DNA from: Piliocolobus tephrosceles
Taxonomy: Eukaryota > Chordata > Mammalia > Primates > Cercopithecidae
DNA: 64,000 nucleotides
Assembly (NCBI RefSeq): GCF_002776525.5
Contig: NC_045434.1
Location: 112,677,974 to 112,741,973, forward strand
Direction of reading: 5' to 3'
Shown here: positions 54,819 through 64,000 of the stretch, one piece after another
Numbering within the stretch: the first letter of the stretch is position 1
How the letters are laid out: each line of letters begins with the position of its first letter
Made by a program: the position numbers and the translations under genes
Notes under the pieces: model-generated
Seen by the model: only the letters and a program-made list of their open reading frames with translations
What the model was told of the DNA's origin: nothing
Databases searched by the model: none

Positions 54819-54821
<3 letters not shown>
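54531..54821 (+). mobile_element. Alu SINE inserted in an MLT1 LTR
   Basis: GGCAGGGTGTAGTGGCTCAC start and both arms. Its tail has become a CA microsatellite. Confidence 0.94.

Positions 54822-54862
<41 letters not shown>
54822..54862 (+). repeat. (AC)n microsatellite, about 20 units
   Basis: An uninterrupted AC run replaces the Alu A tail. Confidence 0.97.
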
Positions 54863-54863
<1 letters not shown>

Positions 54864-55360
54864 ACGTTCTCTCACGGTTTCTGTGGGTCAGTAATCAGGA
54901 CACAGCTCAGCTGGTTCCTCCATTTTACGGTCTCTCACAAGACCACACTCAAGATGTTAGCAAAGGTTGAGTCGTATCCAAAGGCCCAACCGGGGGAGAA
55001 TCCAAGTTCACTTTTTGGTTGTTGAGATGACTCAATGGCTTTTAGGCAGTTGAACCGAGGCCCTTGATTCCTAGGTGTTTTTGCCCAGAAGGCACCCTGT
55101 GTTTCTTATCTTGTGGGCCTCCCTAACCAAGCAACTTGCTCTATGAACGCTTATAAAGGAGACAGTCTGCCACCAAGACACAAGTCATCATCTTGTATTC
55201 ACAGAGGTGACGTCCTATCATCTTTGCTCTTCTCTGTTTGTTAGAACGAAATCGAAGATCCTGCTCGCACACAATGGGGGACATTACACAAGGGTGTGAA
55301 CACCAGGAGTCAGGGACCACAGGGAGCCATCTCAGAGTTCACTCAACACAAGGATATTAA
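54863..55360 (-). mobile_element. MLT1-type LTR, rest
   Basis: CTCACGGTTTCTGTGGGTCA, GTCTCTCACAAGACCACACT, AAGATCCTGCTCGCACACA, GGGACATTACACAAGGGTGT and GGGAGCCATCTCAGAGTTC fit the remaining MLT1 order in antisense. Confidence 0.65.
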
Positions 55361-55463
55361 TCTTCATCAAGCTCTTTCTATCCCAGAAAGCAGCCCGGCT
55401 TTGGTGGACATTGTGGGGCCTGTCTCCCAGAAGAGCATTTATGAACCAAACAGTATACAAGGT

Positions 55464-55822
55464 AATATTCGTCCATTTTTATGCTGCTGATAAAGACATA
55501 TCAGAGACTGGGCAATCTACGAAAGAAAGAGGTTTGATGGACTTAAAGTTACACATGGCTGGAGAGGCCTCAAAGTCATGGTGGAATGCGAAAGTCACAT
55601 CTCACATGGAGGCAGACAAGAGAAGAGAACTTGTGCAGGGAAACTCCCATTTTTAAAGCCAGCAGACTTCGTGAAACTCATTCACCATCACAGGAACAGT
55701 GTAGGAAAGATCTGCCTCCATAATTCAACTGCCACCCACTGGGTTCCTCTCATGACACATGGGAATTGTTGGAGTTTCAATTCAAGATGAGATTTGGGTG
55801 GGGACACAGCCAAACCATATAA
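55464..55822 (-). mobile_element. THE1-type LTR (ERVL-MaLR)
   Basis: Nearly complete and well matched in antisense: CATTTTTATGCTGCTGATAA, GACTGGGCAATCTACGAAAG, CTCACATGGAGGCAGACAAG, AACTTGTGCAGGGAAACTCC and GGGTGGGGACACAGCCAAAC with CATAT at the end. No internal region is attached. Confidence 0.92.
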
Positions 55823-55852
55823 AAGAGCTAGAGTCAAACCCTAGATTTCCTC

Positions 55853-56133
55853 TTTTTTTTTTTTTTCGTTTTGAGACAGATCCTCATTCTGTAACCCAGG
55901 CTGACTGCAGTGGCACAAACTTGGCCCACTACAACCTCTGCCACCCAGGTTCAAGCAATTCTCGTGCTTCAGCCTCCTGAACAGATGGGATTACAGGCAT
56001 GTGCCAGCACACCTGGCTGATTTTTGTATTTTTAGTAGAGATAGGGTTTCACCATGTTGGCCAGGATGGTCTTGAACTTCTGACCTCAAGTGATCTGCCC
56101 GCCTCAGCCTCCCAACATGCTGATGCCTGGCCC
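55853..56133 (-). mobile_element. Alu SINE with terminal deletion
   Basis: T tail to ATGCTGATGCCTGGCC. About 25 bp near the 5' end is missing. The exact duplication GATTTCCTC is at 55844-55852 and 56134-56142. Confidence 0.94.
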
Positions 56134-56142
56134 GATTTCCTC

Positions 56143-56611
56143 ATTTTCAATATAATATGGAATTATCTGATTTCTAGATCCCAGTTGTTTATGGAACTGA
56201 AACTTCCATTTATTTTTTGGATTATTTCCAAAAACTGATCGGGACTTTGTGTCTGTTTTCATTTGTGTGTGTCATCAAAAGCTGTATTTGTTATGGAGAT
56301 TAATAATATGTTCTAATTCCCCAGAACTTAGCCATGTCTAACCCTGATAAGGACAAGGTTTCATTACCTTTTATAAGACCTTTACAGTAAGTCCTCAATA
56401 AATATGTGTTGAACAAATGAGTGAACAACTGAATGGACGGGTGAATGGATGCTTTCACTGGCCTGGGTTTGCGCAGACAGTAGGAAGTGTCTGTTTCACC
56501 AAAGGAATCACGCTGGGGAAAACCCCTGAATAGCATTGAGTTGCACAACTATAAATCTATTCTCATAAATTCCAATCAATCCTGTAAACTTCAGAGCAAA
56601 AACGCCAGGCT
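56143..56611. other. Single-copy DNA, nothing recognised
   Basis: GACCTTTACAGTAAGTCCTC with AATAAATATGTGTTGAAC (56380-56420) could be an L2 3' end, but it is short. Confidence 0.35.
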
Positions 56612-56900
56612 GTGTTAGTTTGCTCGGGCTTCTGTAACAGTAGGCATTCATTTTCTCACAGTTCTGGAGCTTAGAAGTCTGAGATCAAGGTGTTGGCACG
56701 GCTGGTTTCTCCTGAGGCTATTCCTTCTCTGTGTTCCCACATGTTTTTCTTTTTTTCTTTTTTTTTTTTTCTTCTTTTCTGCGTATGTGCAGCCTTCATG
56801 TCTCTCCCTCCTCCTATGAGGACACCAATCAGATTGAATTAGAGCCCACCCTAACAGCTTCATTTAACTTAACTACCTCTTTAAAGACCTTGTCTCCAAA
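56612..56900 (-). mobile_element. MLT1-type LTR fragment
   Basis: TGTGTTAGTTTGCTCGGGCT, TCACAGTTCTGGAGCTTAGA, AGATCAAGGTGTTGGCACGG, GAGGACACCAATCAGATTGA and GACCTTGTCTCCAAA match a MaLR LTR in antisense. It is cut by the Alu at 56901. A T/C-rich run lies at about 56743-56778. Confidence 0.75.
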
Positions 56901-57086
56901 GACTGGGTGTGGTGGCTCACACTGTAATCTCAGCACTTTGGGAGGTGGGAGCGAAAAGATTGCTTGAGCCCAGGAGTTTGAGACCAGCGGGGCAACATAG
57001 TGAGACTCTGTCCCTACAAAGCTTTTAAAACATTAACTGGGTGTGGTGGCGCAGGCCTGCAGTCCCAGCTACTCGGGAGGCTGTTA
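56901..57086 (+). mobile_element. Alu SINE cut by assembly gap
   Basis: GACTGGGTGTGGTGGCTCAC to CTACTCGGGAGGCTGTTA, then N. Confidence 0.92.
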
Positions 57087-57186
57087 NNNNNNNNNNNNNN
57101 NNNNNNNNNNNNNNNNNNNNNNNNNNNNNNNNNNNNNNNNNNNNNNNNNNNNNNNNNNNNNNNNNNNNNNNNNNNNNNNNNNNNNN
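57087..57186. other. Assembly gap, 100 N
   Basis: Placeholder gap. The left side is an Alu and the right side is the 61-bp minisatellite, so the true repeat array may be longer. Confidence 0.99.
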
Positions 57187-57690
57187 TCGCAGTATGGTGA
57201 CGGCACGCCGCCTGCTGGCAGTTGGGGACGTTGCAGGGCTCTCTAGGTCACAGTGTAATAGCAGCACTCCCGATACTGGCAGCTGGGGACACTGCCCGGC
57301 CCTCTTGCTCCAAGTCAAGTGGCAGCTGGGGACACTGCCGGGCCCTCTGGCTTGCCTTGTAGTGGGGGCACGCCGCTTTCTGTCTGCTGGGGGCATTACA
57401 GGATCCTCTTGCTCACAGTGGAGTGGCAGCACGCACCCTGCTGCCAATCGGAACACTGCAGGGTCCTCTTGCTCATGGTGTGGTGCCCGTGCGCCAGCTG
57501 CTGGCAGCTAAGGACGCTGCAGGATCCTCTTGCTCACAGTATACTCGTCGTACGCCCCCTGCTGGAAGCTGGGAACACTCCCAGGCCCTCTTGCTGGCAG
57601 GGTCGTTGCAGCACACCACCTGCAGGCAGATGGGGACTATGCAGGGCCCTCTTGCTCCAGGTGTGACGGCTGGCGCCCCCTGAACGCCTC
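57187..57690 (+). repeat. 61-bp minisatellite with CTCF-like motifs
   Basis: Eight copies of an anchor like CCTCTTGCTCACAGTG start at 57240, 57301, 57344, 57405, 57465, 57526, 57587 and 57648. Spacings are 61, 43, 61, 60, 61, 61 and 61 bp. The unit has the order CCTCTTGCTCACAG, GTGGCAGCACGCC, CCTGCTGGCAGCTGGGG, ACACTGCAGGGCC. The minus strand reads CCAGCAGGGGGCG-like in several units (best at 57552-57568), close to the CTCF core. From memory the unit matches the 61-bp repeats of human subtelomeres and TERRA promoter regions. The left end is open at a gap. Confidence 0.92.
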
Positions 57691-58539
57691 CTCCTGCACC
57701 ACTTAAAGTCAGAGCGCCAGTTATTAAGTGCCATCAGTTCTGGAAATTGATGTCCCAGTTCTTGTCTAACTTGGAAGAAAGATTTTCACCAAGAGGCAAT
57801 ACAAAGATAACTTCATTGAAAAAAATACAGTGTGAAGAGCTTATTGTGGAAAAGTAGGAGTAGGCTGGTCGTACAGGAGAGCAGCCTGAGTCCTGTGCAG
57901 GGAATTTTATTTTGGACTTCTTCGCTTTACTGCTTCTGTCTCAAGTCTCCGCCTGTTTTCTTTGTCTGCTTTTCCTGCCTTGGGTCCCCAACTTGCCCCA
58001 CTTAGGCTTGTGGGACCTCCTTACTGTTGGATGAGGCACATGTGTGCTGATCGATCCGAATCCACTCTGGCACCAGGCTCCTTCCCGCCATCCTAGGCAG
58101 GCTGACAGCGGTCACATTTCTACCTACTGCGTCTATCTCTTTTCAATGTGCTTCTCTGCCCTAATCTGTACTTACGGTGCCAGGTTTCTTTTAACAATGT
58201 CCCCTTTGTCCTTATCAGCATGTAGCTAGCAATATTGTGACATTATTACTGCAGAGTGAATGACGACTGGGGCATCTTAACAGGATTTCTAGGATGTTTC
58301 TTTCTCCATAGGTACCTCTTCTCCCTCTTACCCGCAATTGACAAGTGCCCGTCCACTCCAGCATTACAGATGCTACTAAATGAATTTTTCGTGGTCCCTC
58401 CAGGTGAGCCTTCCCAGACTTTCCCTTTTTCAGGAGCTCCCCCTCCTCTTCATTTCTAACCGTCTAGCTGCCCTAACAGAGCCCACTACCCTGTGTCTTT
58501 CCCGAAAATAGTGAGGGAACGATTATTGGAAACCATAGG
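57691..58539. other. Unassigned, possibly retroviral LTR
   Basis: Some phrases (GGAAAAGTAGGAGTAGGCTG, CAGGGAATTTTATTTTGGAC) suggest an LTR of the MER4-like class, but I cannot confirm it. No exon is seen. Confidence 0.3.
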
Positions 58540-59110
58540 AAATGATATGCATGGAGATGAAAACTTTACAACTTACACAAATCATCACTCAAAACCATCC
58601 TTACACTAAAAATGCAAAACTATACAATTTCTAGAAGAAACTATGGAAGAAAAGCTATGTGCCTTTGGGTTTGGTCATGAATTTTAACAAATGACACACA
58701 AGGTTGATATACGCAGAAGAAATGACAATTTGGATTTCTTAATATTTACAGTTTATACTCTGGAAAAGACCTTGTTAAGGGAACAAAAAGCAAGCCACAT
58801 ATTGAAAAAAAAATTTGCAAAATACAGATCTGACAAATAATTTGTATTCAAAATATATACAAAATTCTTGAAACTAAACAATAAGTTAAACAGCTCAATT
58901 AAAAATGCACACAGTTCTGAACAGACACCTCACCAAAGACGATCTATGGATGGCAAGTAAACATACAAAAAGATGCTCAACATACTAGAGAACTGAAAAC
59001 CACAATGAGATAGCACAGCTGGTCTATATCTGTTAGAACTGCTAAACTAAAAAAATGACAAACTGCTGGATGAAAAACAAGAACTCTTTTCATTGCTGGT
59101 GGAAGACAGT
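58540..59110 (+). mobile_element. L1 ORF2 C-terminal fragment
   Basis: ACTATACAATTTCTAGAAGA, GTGCCTTTGGGTTTGGTCAT, GTTAAGGGAACAAAAAGCAA, TCTGAACAGACACCTCACCA, GAAAACCACAATGAGATAGC and TTTCATTGCTGGTGGAAGAC give L1 ORF2 order. The reading frame is broken. Confidence 0.88.
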
Positions 59111-59317
59111 GTGTAAGACCAGAATATGCCACCCCAAAATATGATGGTAGGAAACCAGAATATGCCACCCCAAAATATGTCCCTTTAGCGTAAACTTATT
59201 CTGAGCTGATTACTTCGAAAAATGCTAAAGAAAGAAGTTCTGAAAACAGAGTAGAAGTTACCCTTGTGTAAGGAAAATCTACATCTATAAAAGAAATCCC
59301 CATTTAAAAGATACCTT

Positions 59318-59348
<31 letters not shown>

Positions 59349-59582
59349 GCACCAACCAAGAAGACAAGGATGACTAAATCACTAAAGAGTCTTATCAACA
59401 GAGAAACACATGGGGTTAAGTCTGTATAAGAAAACTTACCCTTGTCTACTGTGCTTTTGCTTGTTACCTCCCCACTACTGAGCCTCAAATCGTCTTTCTT
59501 TAAGTTGAAGATAGCATTTACACTTGAATTGAAAGCCACCTGCTGGGGATTTACTCATTTTTCCCTGAGTATCTCCCATGTA
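59111..59582 (+). mobile_element. LTR-like repeat, part 1
   Basis: It starts TGTAAGACCAGAATATGCCA. ACCAGAATATGCCACCCCAA is duplicated 35 bp apart (59119 and 59154). A CT microsatellite lies at 59317-59348. The style is that of an ERVL-class LTR, with the family not certain. Confidence 0.45.
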
Positions 59583-59704
59583 TCCAGGAGGCTGAGGCAG
59601 GAGAATAGCATAAACCTGGGAAGCGGAGCTTGCAGTGAGCCAAGATCGTGCCACTGCACTCCAGCCTGGGCAACAGAGCAAGATTCTGTCTCAAAAAAAA
59701 AAAA
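59583..59704 (+). mobile_element. Alu SINE, 5' truncated
   Basis: Only the right-arm end is present, from CCAGGAGGCTGAGGCAGG to an A tail. Confidence 0.9.
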
Positions 59705-60615
59705 GAGTTGTTATAAAGATTATTTAAATGAAAACATTTGAGATGCCGAAGATAAAGAAAGAAATCTTACCAGAACTTACTTTATCTAATTAAAGCAGAG
59801 CTCCCAGAAAATACAGCTGCCATTAACCCCATCCAAGGAGTTTCTTTAAAATTCAGCTGCCAGGAAGACAGCCTACTCATTCCCATTAGCACTGATAAAT
59901 GAAAATTAAATCCTAAGCTCCCAAATCACTGAACAGACCCACTCTTAGCTGAGGGGATCCCAGAGTGACTTTCAAAACTCAGTTCTTGGATTTACAGAGG
60001 GTCCCATCTTAGAATTCTGTAAAGGTAGAGAGAAAATTATTTTTCCTCCCCTATTACAAGTTGGGCAGGATGGGATGACAGGGGTCAGATACACCTTGTT
60101 ATACCACCTCCTTTGCTAACCATGATGAGGCTTTCTTCCCTAAGGATTTAACAGAAACAAGCCTTTCAAAAGACTCCACTGCTGATTTCAACCAACTACC
60201 TGAAGCTGCCTCTCCTCTCTTGCCTGATAAGAGACCACCCATGACGGAGAGGTTCTGGACAGTGTACACAGGATGGACAGAGCGAGTTTTCATATCCTCT
60301 GCTTCACCTTTTAATGTCAGAGGGCTGAAAACTCCACCCTGGGATCATGCTAACACTGCCATTTTTTGTACATTGAACCCATAAAGGAGCAAGAAACTCA
60401 ATTGCGCATGCATGCATTTCTCCTTTCAGAAATATGCATGACTCCTCCTAGAGCTTATTAAAAATGTGTATTTGGCTATGCCACTCAGTATAAATTACTA
60501 CTTCCTTCACCTCTCCCTTGAAGTGTCTGTTTCTGACTTCTGGCTGGAGGTTATGCTTCCTAGCCTGTCAGGACTACCCTGCAGGCTGCAACCCTTTATA
60601 GGAAATAAATCTCTC
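59705..60615 (+). mobile_element. LTR-like repeat, part 2
   Basis: CTCCACTGCTGATTTCAACC and GAGAGGTTCTGGACAGTG are followed near the end by TATAAATTACTACTTCC, GTGTCTGTTTCTGACTTCTG and a poly(A) signal AATAAA at 60605. This is consistent with an ERV LTR but unproven. Some of it may be ordinary single-copy DNA. Confidence 0.35.
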
Positions 60616-60917
60616 ACTGGGTGCAGTGGCTCATGCCTGTAATCAAAGCACTTTGGGAAGCCGAGGCGGGTGGATCACCTGAGACCAAGAGATCAAGACT
60701 ATCCTGGCCAACATGGTGAAACCCTGTCTCTACTAAAAATACAAAAATTAGCTGGGAGTGGTGGTGCATGCCTGTAGTCCCAGCTACTAGGGAGGATGAG
60801 GTGGGATAATCGCTTGAACCTGGGAGGTGCAGCCTGCAGTGAGCCAAGATCACTCCACTGCACGCCAGCCTTGGCAACAAGAGTGAAACTCCGACTCAAA
60901 AAAACAAAAACATAATG
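60616..60917 (+). mobile_element. Alu SINE, full length
   Basis: ACTGGGTGCAGTGGCTCATG start. The exact duplication AAATCTCTC is at 60607-60615 and 60918-60926. Confidence 0.94.
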
Positions 60918-60926
60918 AAATCTCTC

Positions 60927-61176
60927 CTTTCCGAATTTATGAAGCTCATCATTCTTCAGTTGACAGCATTGAAAAGTTCAAAAAGACCTTCCATACTCTC
61001 CCACAGAAGCCCTAGAAATCTTCATTTTGTTAATCATTTTGGATACCTGAGAACTTGTAATCCAATGAGTAGAAATGTAGCATTGCAAAATTCATTTATA
61101 AAATTCTCTAAAAGTGTTCTATTCTAACTTGGCTTGGAAAAAAAAATCATTTATAAATAAATAAATATTCCCCAAA
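60927..61176. other. Unassigned AT-rich DNA
   Basis: 60927-60970 may be the end of the LTR-like repeat. The rest is unrecognised and borders the RPL23A retrocopy. Confidence 0.35.
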
Positions 61177-61574
61177 CTCCATCAGGCTGAATCAGGATGT
61201 TGACCATGGCCACATCCAGTTCCCAGAGCTTCTTCACAGTCTGTTTGATCTGGTGCTTGTTGGCTTTAACATCGACAGTGAACACAAGCGTGTTGTTGTC
61301 TTCTATCTTCTTCATGGCTGACTCAGTGGTCAGTGGAAACTTGATGATAACATGGTGGTCATGCTTATTTCTCCGGGAGGTGCTCTTCCGAGGATATCTG
61401 GGCTGCCTCCACAGTCGCAGTGTCTTGGGATGCTGGAAGGTGGGTGACGTGCAGATCTTCTCTTTTTGGGGGGCTGTGGACACATTTCAACACTGCCTTC
61501 TTGGCCTTTAAAGCCTTTGCTTTGGCTTTGGCTTTAGGAGGGGCAGGAGCTTCCTTCTTCGCTTTTGGTGCCAT
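61177..61574 (-). pseudogene. RPL23AP: RPL23A processed pseudogene, 3' truncated
   Basis: The minus strand from the ATG at 61574 reads MAPKAKKEAPAPPKAKAKAK, the start of ribosomal protein L23a (uL23, a 60S subunit protein of 156 residues). After the residue that aligns to about position 34 the frame shifts. It resumes in another frame with the block FPLTTESAMKKIEDNNTLVF and VDVKANKHQIKQ, ending at a PDG motif around residue 128. No introns are present, although the real gene has several. The last roughly 28 codons, the 3' UTR and the A tail are missing. Sequence left of 61177 is A/T-rich and unrelated, so the 3' end was lost by deletion or an aberrant insertion. No target duplication was found. 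Confidence 0.95.
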
Positions 61575-62076
61575 GTTGTGAAAAGTGAAAAACATTATTT
61601 CAATAATAAGTTTTTTACAGTAAATCTGCCTAATAGTAGTTTCCAAAATACTTTTGGTAATTTGTAACCTTAACGTTAAGCTAAGTAAAATATTTCCATT
61701 AAATATCTAGATCATTTATAAATAAAATACAATATTAAAACATTAATTACTGGACATAAATAATTCAAGTTTATATACTTTTGGCTTCTTATTTTTACAA
61801 AGAAACTAGATATTTTGGCCTGTTAATAAACATGTTTTTGCCTACCATACTATACTATGTGCTATGAGAAACTACCACACAGGACTGTGTACTATGAGAA
61901 ACATGTACTATGAGAAAACACATCCTGATGTTGGGAGATGGTATACTCATGCATTTTCTAATCTACTACAGAATGCTAACATATGACAGTTTAAAACGGT
62001 CTATGTCCTAGTTTTATCTGGAAAATAAAAGTATTAAAATTATAATCAATATATGTAAATAAAACTACTAGAAACA
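61575..62076. other. AT-rich DNA with a short imperfect repeat
   Basis: ACTATGAGAAAC-like units occur three times at about 61862-61918. No other feature. Confidence 0.4.
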
Positions 62077-62357
62077 GGCCAGGCACAGTGGCTCACACCT
62101 ACAATCCCAGCACTTTGGGAGGCCAAGATGGGTGGATCATGAGGTCAGGAGATTGAGACCATCCTGGCTAACACGGTGAAACCATGTCTCCACTAAAAAT
62201 ACAAAAAATTAGCTGGGCACGGTGGCAGGCGCCTGTAGTCCCAGCTACTCAGGAGACTTAGGCAGGAGAATGGCGTGAGCCTGGGAGGTGGAGCTTTCAG
62301 TGAGCTGAGCTCATGCCACCGCACTCCAGCCTGGGGGACAGAGCGAGACTCTGTCTC
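62077..62357 (+). mobile_element. Alu SINE, tail cut by assembly gap
   Basis: GGCCAGGCACAGTGGCTCAC to GAGCGAGACTCTGTCTC, then N, then A residues to 62487. Similar flanks (ACTACTAGAAACA and CACTACCAGAAATAA) suggest one Alu whose tail contains the gap. Confidence 0.94.
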
Positions 62358-62457
62358 NNNNNNNNNNNNNNNNNNNNNNNNNNNNNNNNNNNNNNNNNNN
62401 NNNNNNNNNNNNNNNNNNNNNNNNNNNNNNNNNNNNNNNNNNNNNNNNNNNNNNNNN
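62358..62457. other. Assembly gap, 100 N, in Alu tail
   Basis: The gap falls between GTCTC and a 30-base A run, so the missing sequence is probably only poly(A). Confidence 0.97.
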
Positions 62458-62487
<30 letters not shown>

Positions 62488-62488
<1 letters not shown>

Positions 62489-62919
62489 ACTACCAGAAAT
62501 AATAGAATAACTAGAAACAACTCTATGCAAAGTATGTAAGAAAAGTAGGGCATGTATTGCAAGAAAAATAGGATGTAATATTTTATAAGAAAACCATACA
62601 AAATATACAAATAAAAAGAGATACCTAACCTTCCCTGTGTTATATTTGTATGGGTAAAATATTATATTTTCAGAAATTATATAAAATTCCTGGAAATTTA
62701 TCAACATCCTCCTTATTCATGCTATGTGCTGGTATAGAGTTATGAGTCATAATTCCAGTTATTATTTTAAATGTTGTATGCCACAGGAAAAAAAAATCAG
62801 ATATCTTTGTCAGTTGTGGTATAATTAACTCTCATCAGATCTTTCATCACAGCCATTTCATACCTTTTGTCCTTCAGATATTATTTCCCACTGATGCTTT
62901 CCTGAAAGTTCCTGCAATC
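62488..62919. other. AT-rich DNA, nothing recognised
   Basis: No supported feature. Confidence 0.35.
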
Positions 62920-63325
62920 AGCTACAGGTCAGAATGCTTGTCTCCAACACAGGACTCCCTCTGAGAGTCACCCATCTGCTCACCAAGAGAGATGCGCATC
63001 TGAGTGCCTCATTGGGAGAGGGTAACCGGCAACTCAAAAGAATGAAACCATTTGTCTCTTACGTACCTATGATCTGGAAGCTCCCGGTCTGGACTTCTCT
63101 TCAAGTTGTCTCACCTTTCTGGAGTGAACCAAGGTACATCTCTCACACATTGATTGATGTCTCATGTCTCCCTAAAGTGTGTAAAACCAAGCTGGGCCCC
63201 AACCACCTTGGGCCTGTGTTGTCGGGACCTCCTGCGGAAGCATCACGGGTGCATCCTCAAACTTGGCAAAATAAACTTTCTAAAAAATCTGAGACCTGTC
63301 TCAGATTTTCAGGGTTCACACATGT
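62920..63325 (+). mobile_element. Probable ERV LTR, family not named
   Basis: AAACCAAGCTGGGCCCCAAC, CACCTTGGGCCTGTGTTGTC, GGCAAAATAAACTTTCTAAA (a poly(A) signal context), GAGACCTGTCTCAGATTTTC and GGGTTCACA form the usual end of a retroviral LTR. The 5' edge is approximate. Confidence 0.6.
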
Positions 63326-63879
63326 AATGTAGGATGTCAATGTTGATAAAACAGACATTATTCTATCTACTATTAAAAATACGCTGCTAATTAACCTTAG
63401 ACTTTCTTAACAAAATAAAAAATGTTGATGAGGTACAAATAATATATTTTAACTTAAATAATGTTGCAAGTTTTAATATGCCTACTTTTCAATTTTTCAA
63501 TACTATTTTTACTAATTTAACACTGTAAGAAAAATGAGTAATGAAAACATGAATAAAAGCGTTTACAGGGGGTGCACATGTTTCCTCCAGCCTCTGCCTA
63601 TCTCCAGCTTTCATCCCAACTGTCCTGACAGTGGCTCTAAGCATTTCTCCTTTCTCTGTACCAAGATCTCCCCGCTGAAGCAAACCCAAATCTTATCATG
63701 TGTTATGACACGCTGTGATGATGAGCAACCAAAGCCTCGAGGAAGGGATGCTTTTGTAAAACAAGACTTGCAGGATATAACGTGTGAAGTAAAGCCCATG
63801 GCAGAGCTCCCTTTAGCACCCGGAGAGCAGACAGGAAGCTTTTGCCTCACCTTCCTCACTGGCCTGCAGCCACGTCCCC
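63326..63879. other. AT-rich, then single-copy DNA
   Basis: No supported feature. Confidence 0.35.
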
Positions 63880-64000
63880 CCAGGTCAGTCTTGAGGACAA
63901 CGAAACTCTGGTCTTCACTGTGGACACACTACCAGATGCTCCAAGCCATGGCCTCTCCTCGGGTGGGTCCTGAGGAGAACAAAGCTCTGGTTCTCATCCT
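63880..64000 (+). repeat. Possible start of a ~79-bp tandem repeat
   Basis: TGAGGACAACGAAACTCTGG at 63892 and TGAGGAGAACAAAGCTCTGG at 63971 are 79 bp apart, each followed by a TTCTC/TTCAC-like stretch. Only one full period is visible before the window ends. Confidence 0.5.

Noticed and set aside
54822..54862. CA repeat as a Z-DNA regulatory element
   Set aside because: It is the tail of an Alu and an ordinary microsatellite. No promoter context.
57025..57511. Open frames through the N gap at the minisatellite
   Set aside because: They cross 100 undefined bases and read a tandem repeat in frame by chance.
57187..57690. CRISPR-like array
   Set aside because: The repeats are contiguous 61-bp minisatellite units with no unique spacers, in primate DNA.
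61365..61646. Small Ala/Lys-rich ribosomal-protein-like frame
   Set aside because: It is the first frame of a frameshifted, 3'-truncated RPL23A retrocopy. It also extends upstream of the true ATG into unrelated DNA.

Overview
The window is mammalian, specifically primate, nuclear DNA. It is packed with Alu elements (about 65 full or partial copies on both strands). It also holds older L1, L2, MIR, MaLR and ERV fragments, two intronless retrocopies, microsatellites and three assembly gaps of exactly 100 N. Four young Alus (11432, 13996, 37367 and 43003) share variants such as ACTAGCCGGGCG and GATCCGGCCACTGC. I recall these from Old World monkey AluY-R-type subfamilies, so a cercopithecoid (macaque, baboon or guenon type) is the best guess. 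I found no intact protein-coding gene and no confident exon. Almost all open frames are translated Alu, L1 or retrocopy sequence.

Layout. 0-12 kb: Alu islands separated by single-copy DNA, an L2 fragment, and two foldback Alus (1714-2021, 5950-6171). 12.3-14.6 kb: an HNRNPA1 processed pseudogene inserted inside an older Alu and itself carrying a young Alu. 14.6-25.7 kb: dense Alus, MIRs, a third foldback Alu (16876-17255) and an Alu inserted in the middle of another (19290-19902). 25.7-31 kb: an Alu-free stretch with old L1 sequence, including an L1 interrupted by an unidentified segment of about 515 bp. 31-41.6 kb: a solo LTR of ERVK type with 6-bp target duplications (33191-33695), antisense L1 ORF1 remnants, a perfect simple-sequence palindrome (39837-39872), and the only good promoter candidate, a CpG-rich block at 40970-41480. 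42.8-47.9 kb: an old L1 broken by many Alus, including two tail-into-tail Alu pairs. 48-53.7 kb: an MLT1 LTR, MIRs and a HAL1/L1-like element. 54.4-63.3 kb: a block rich in LTRs (MLT1, THE1 and unnamed ERV LTRs), a 61-bp-period minisatellite with CTCF-like motifs (57187-57690), an L1 ORF2 fragment and a truncated RPL23A retrocopy (minus strand).

The most unusual segment is the 61-bp minisatellite. In period and sequence it resembles, from memory, the 61-bp repeats of human subtelomeres and TERRA promoters, and it abuts an assembly gap. No operon, CRISPR array or novel gene system is present. The interest lies in repeat architecture, nested insertion chronology and structure-prone DNA. Repeat family names are from recall of consensus sequences, not from a search.
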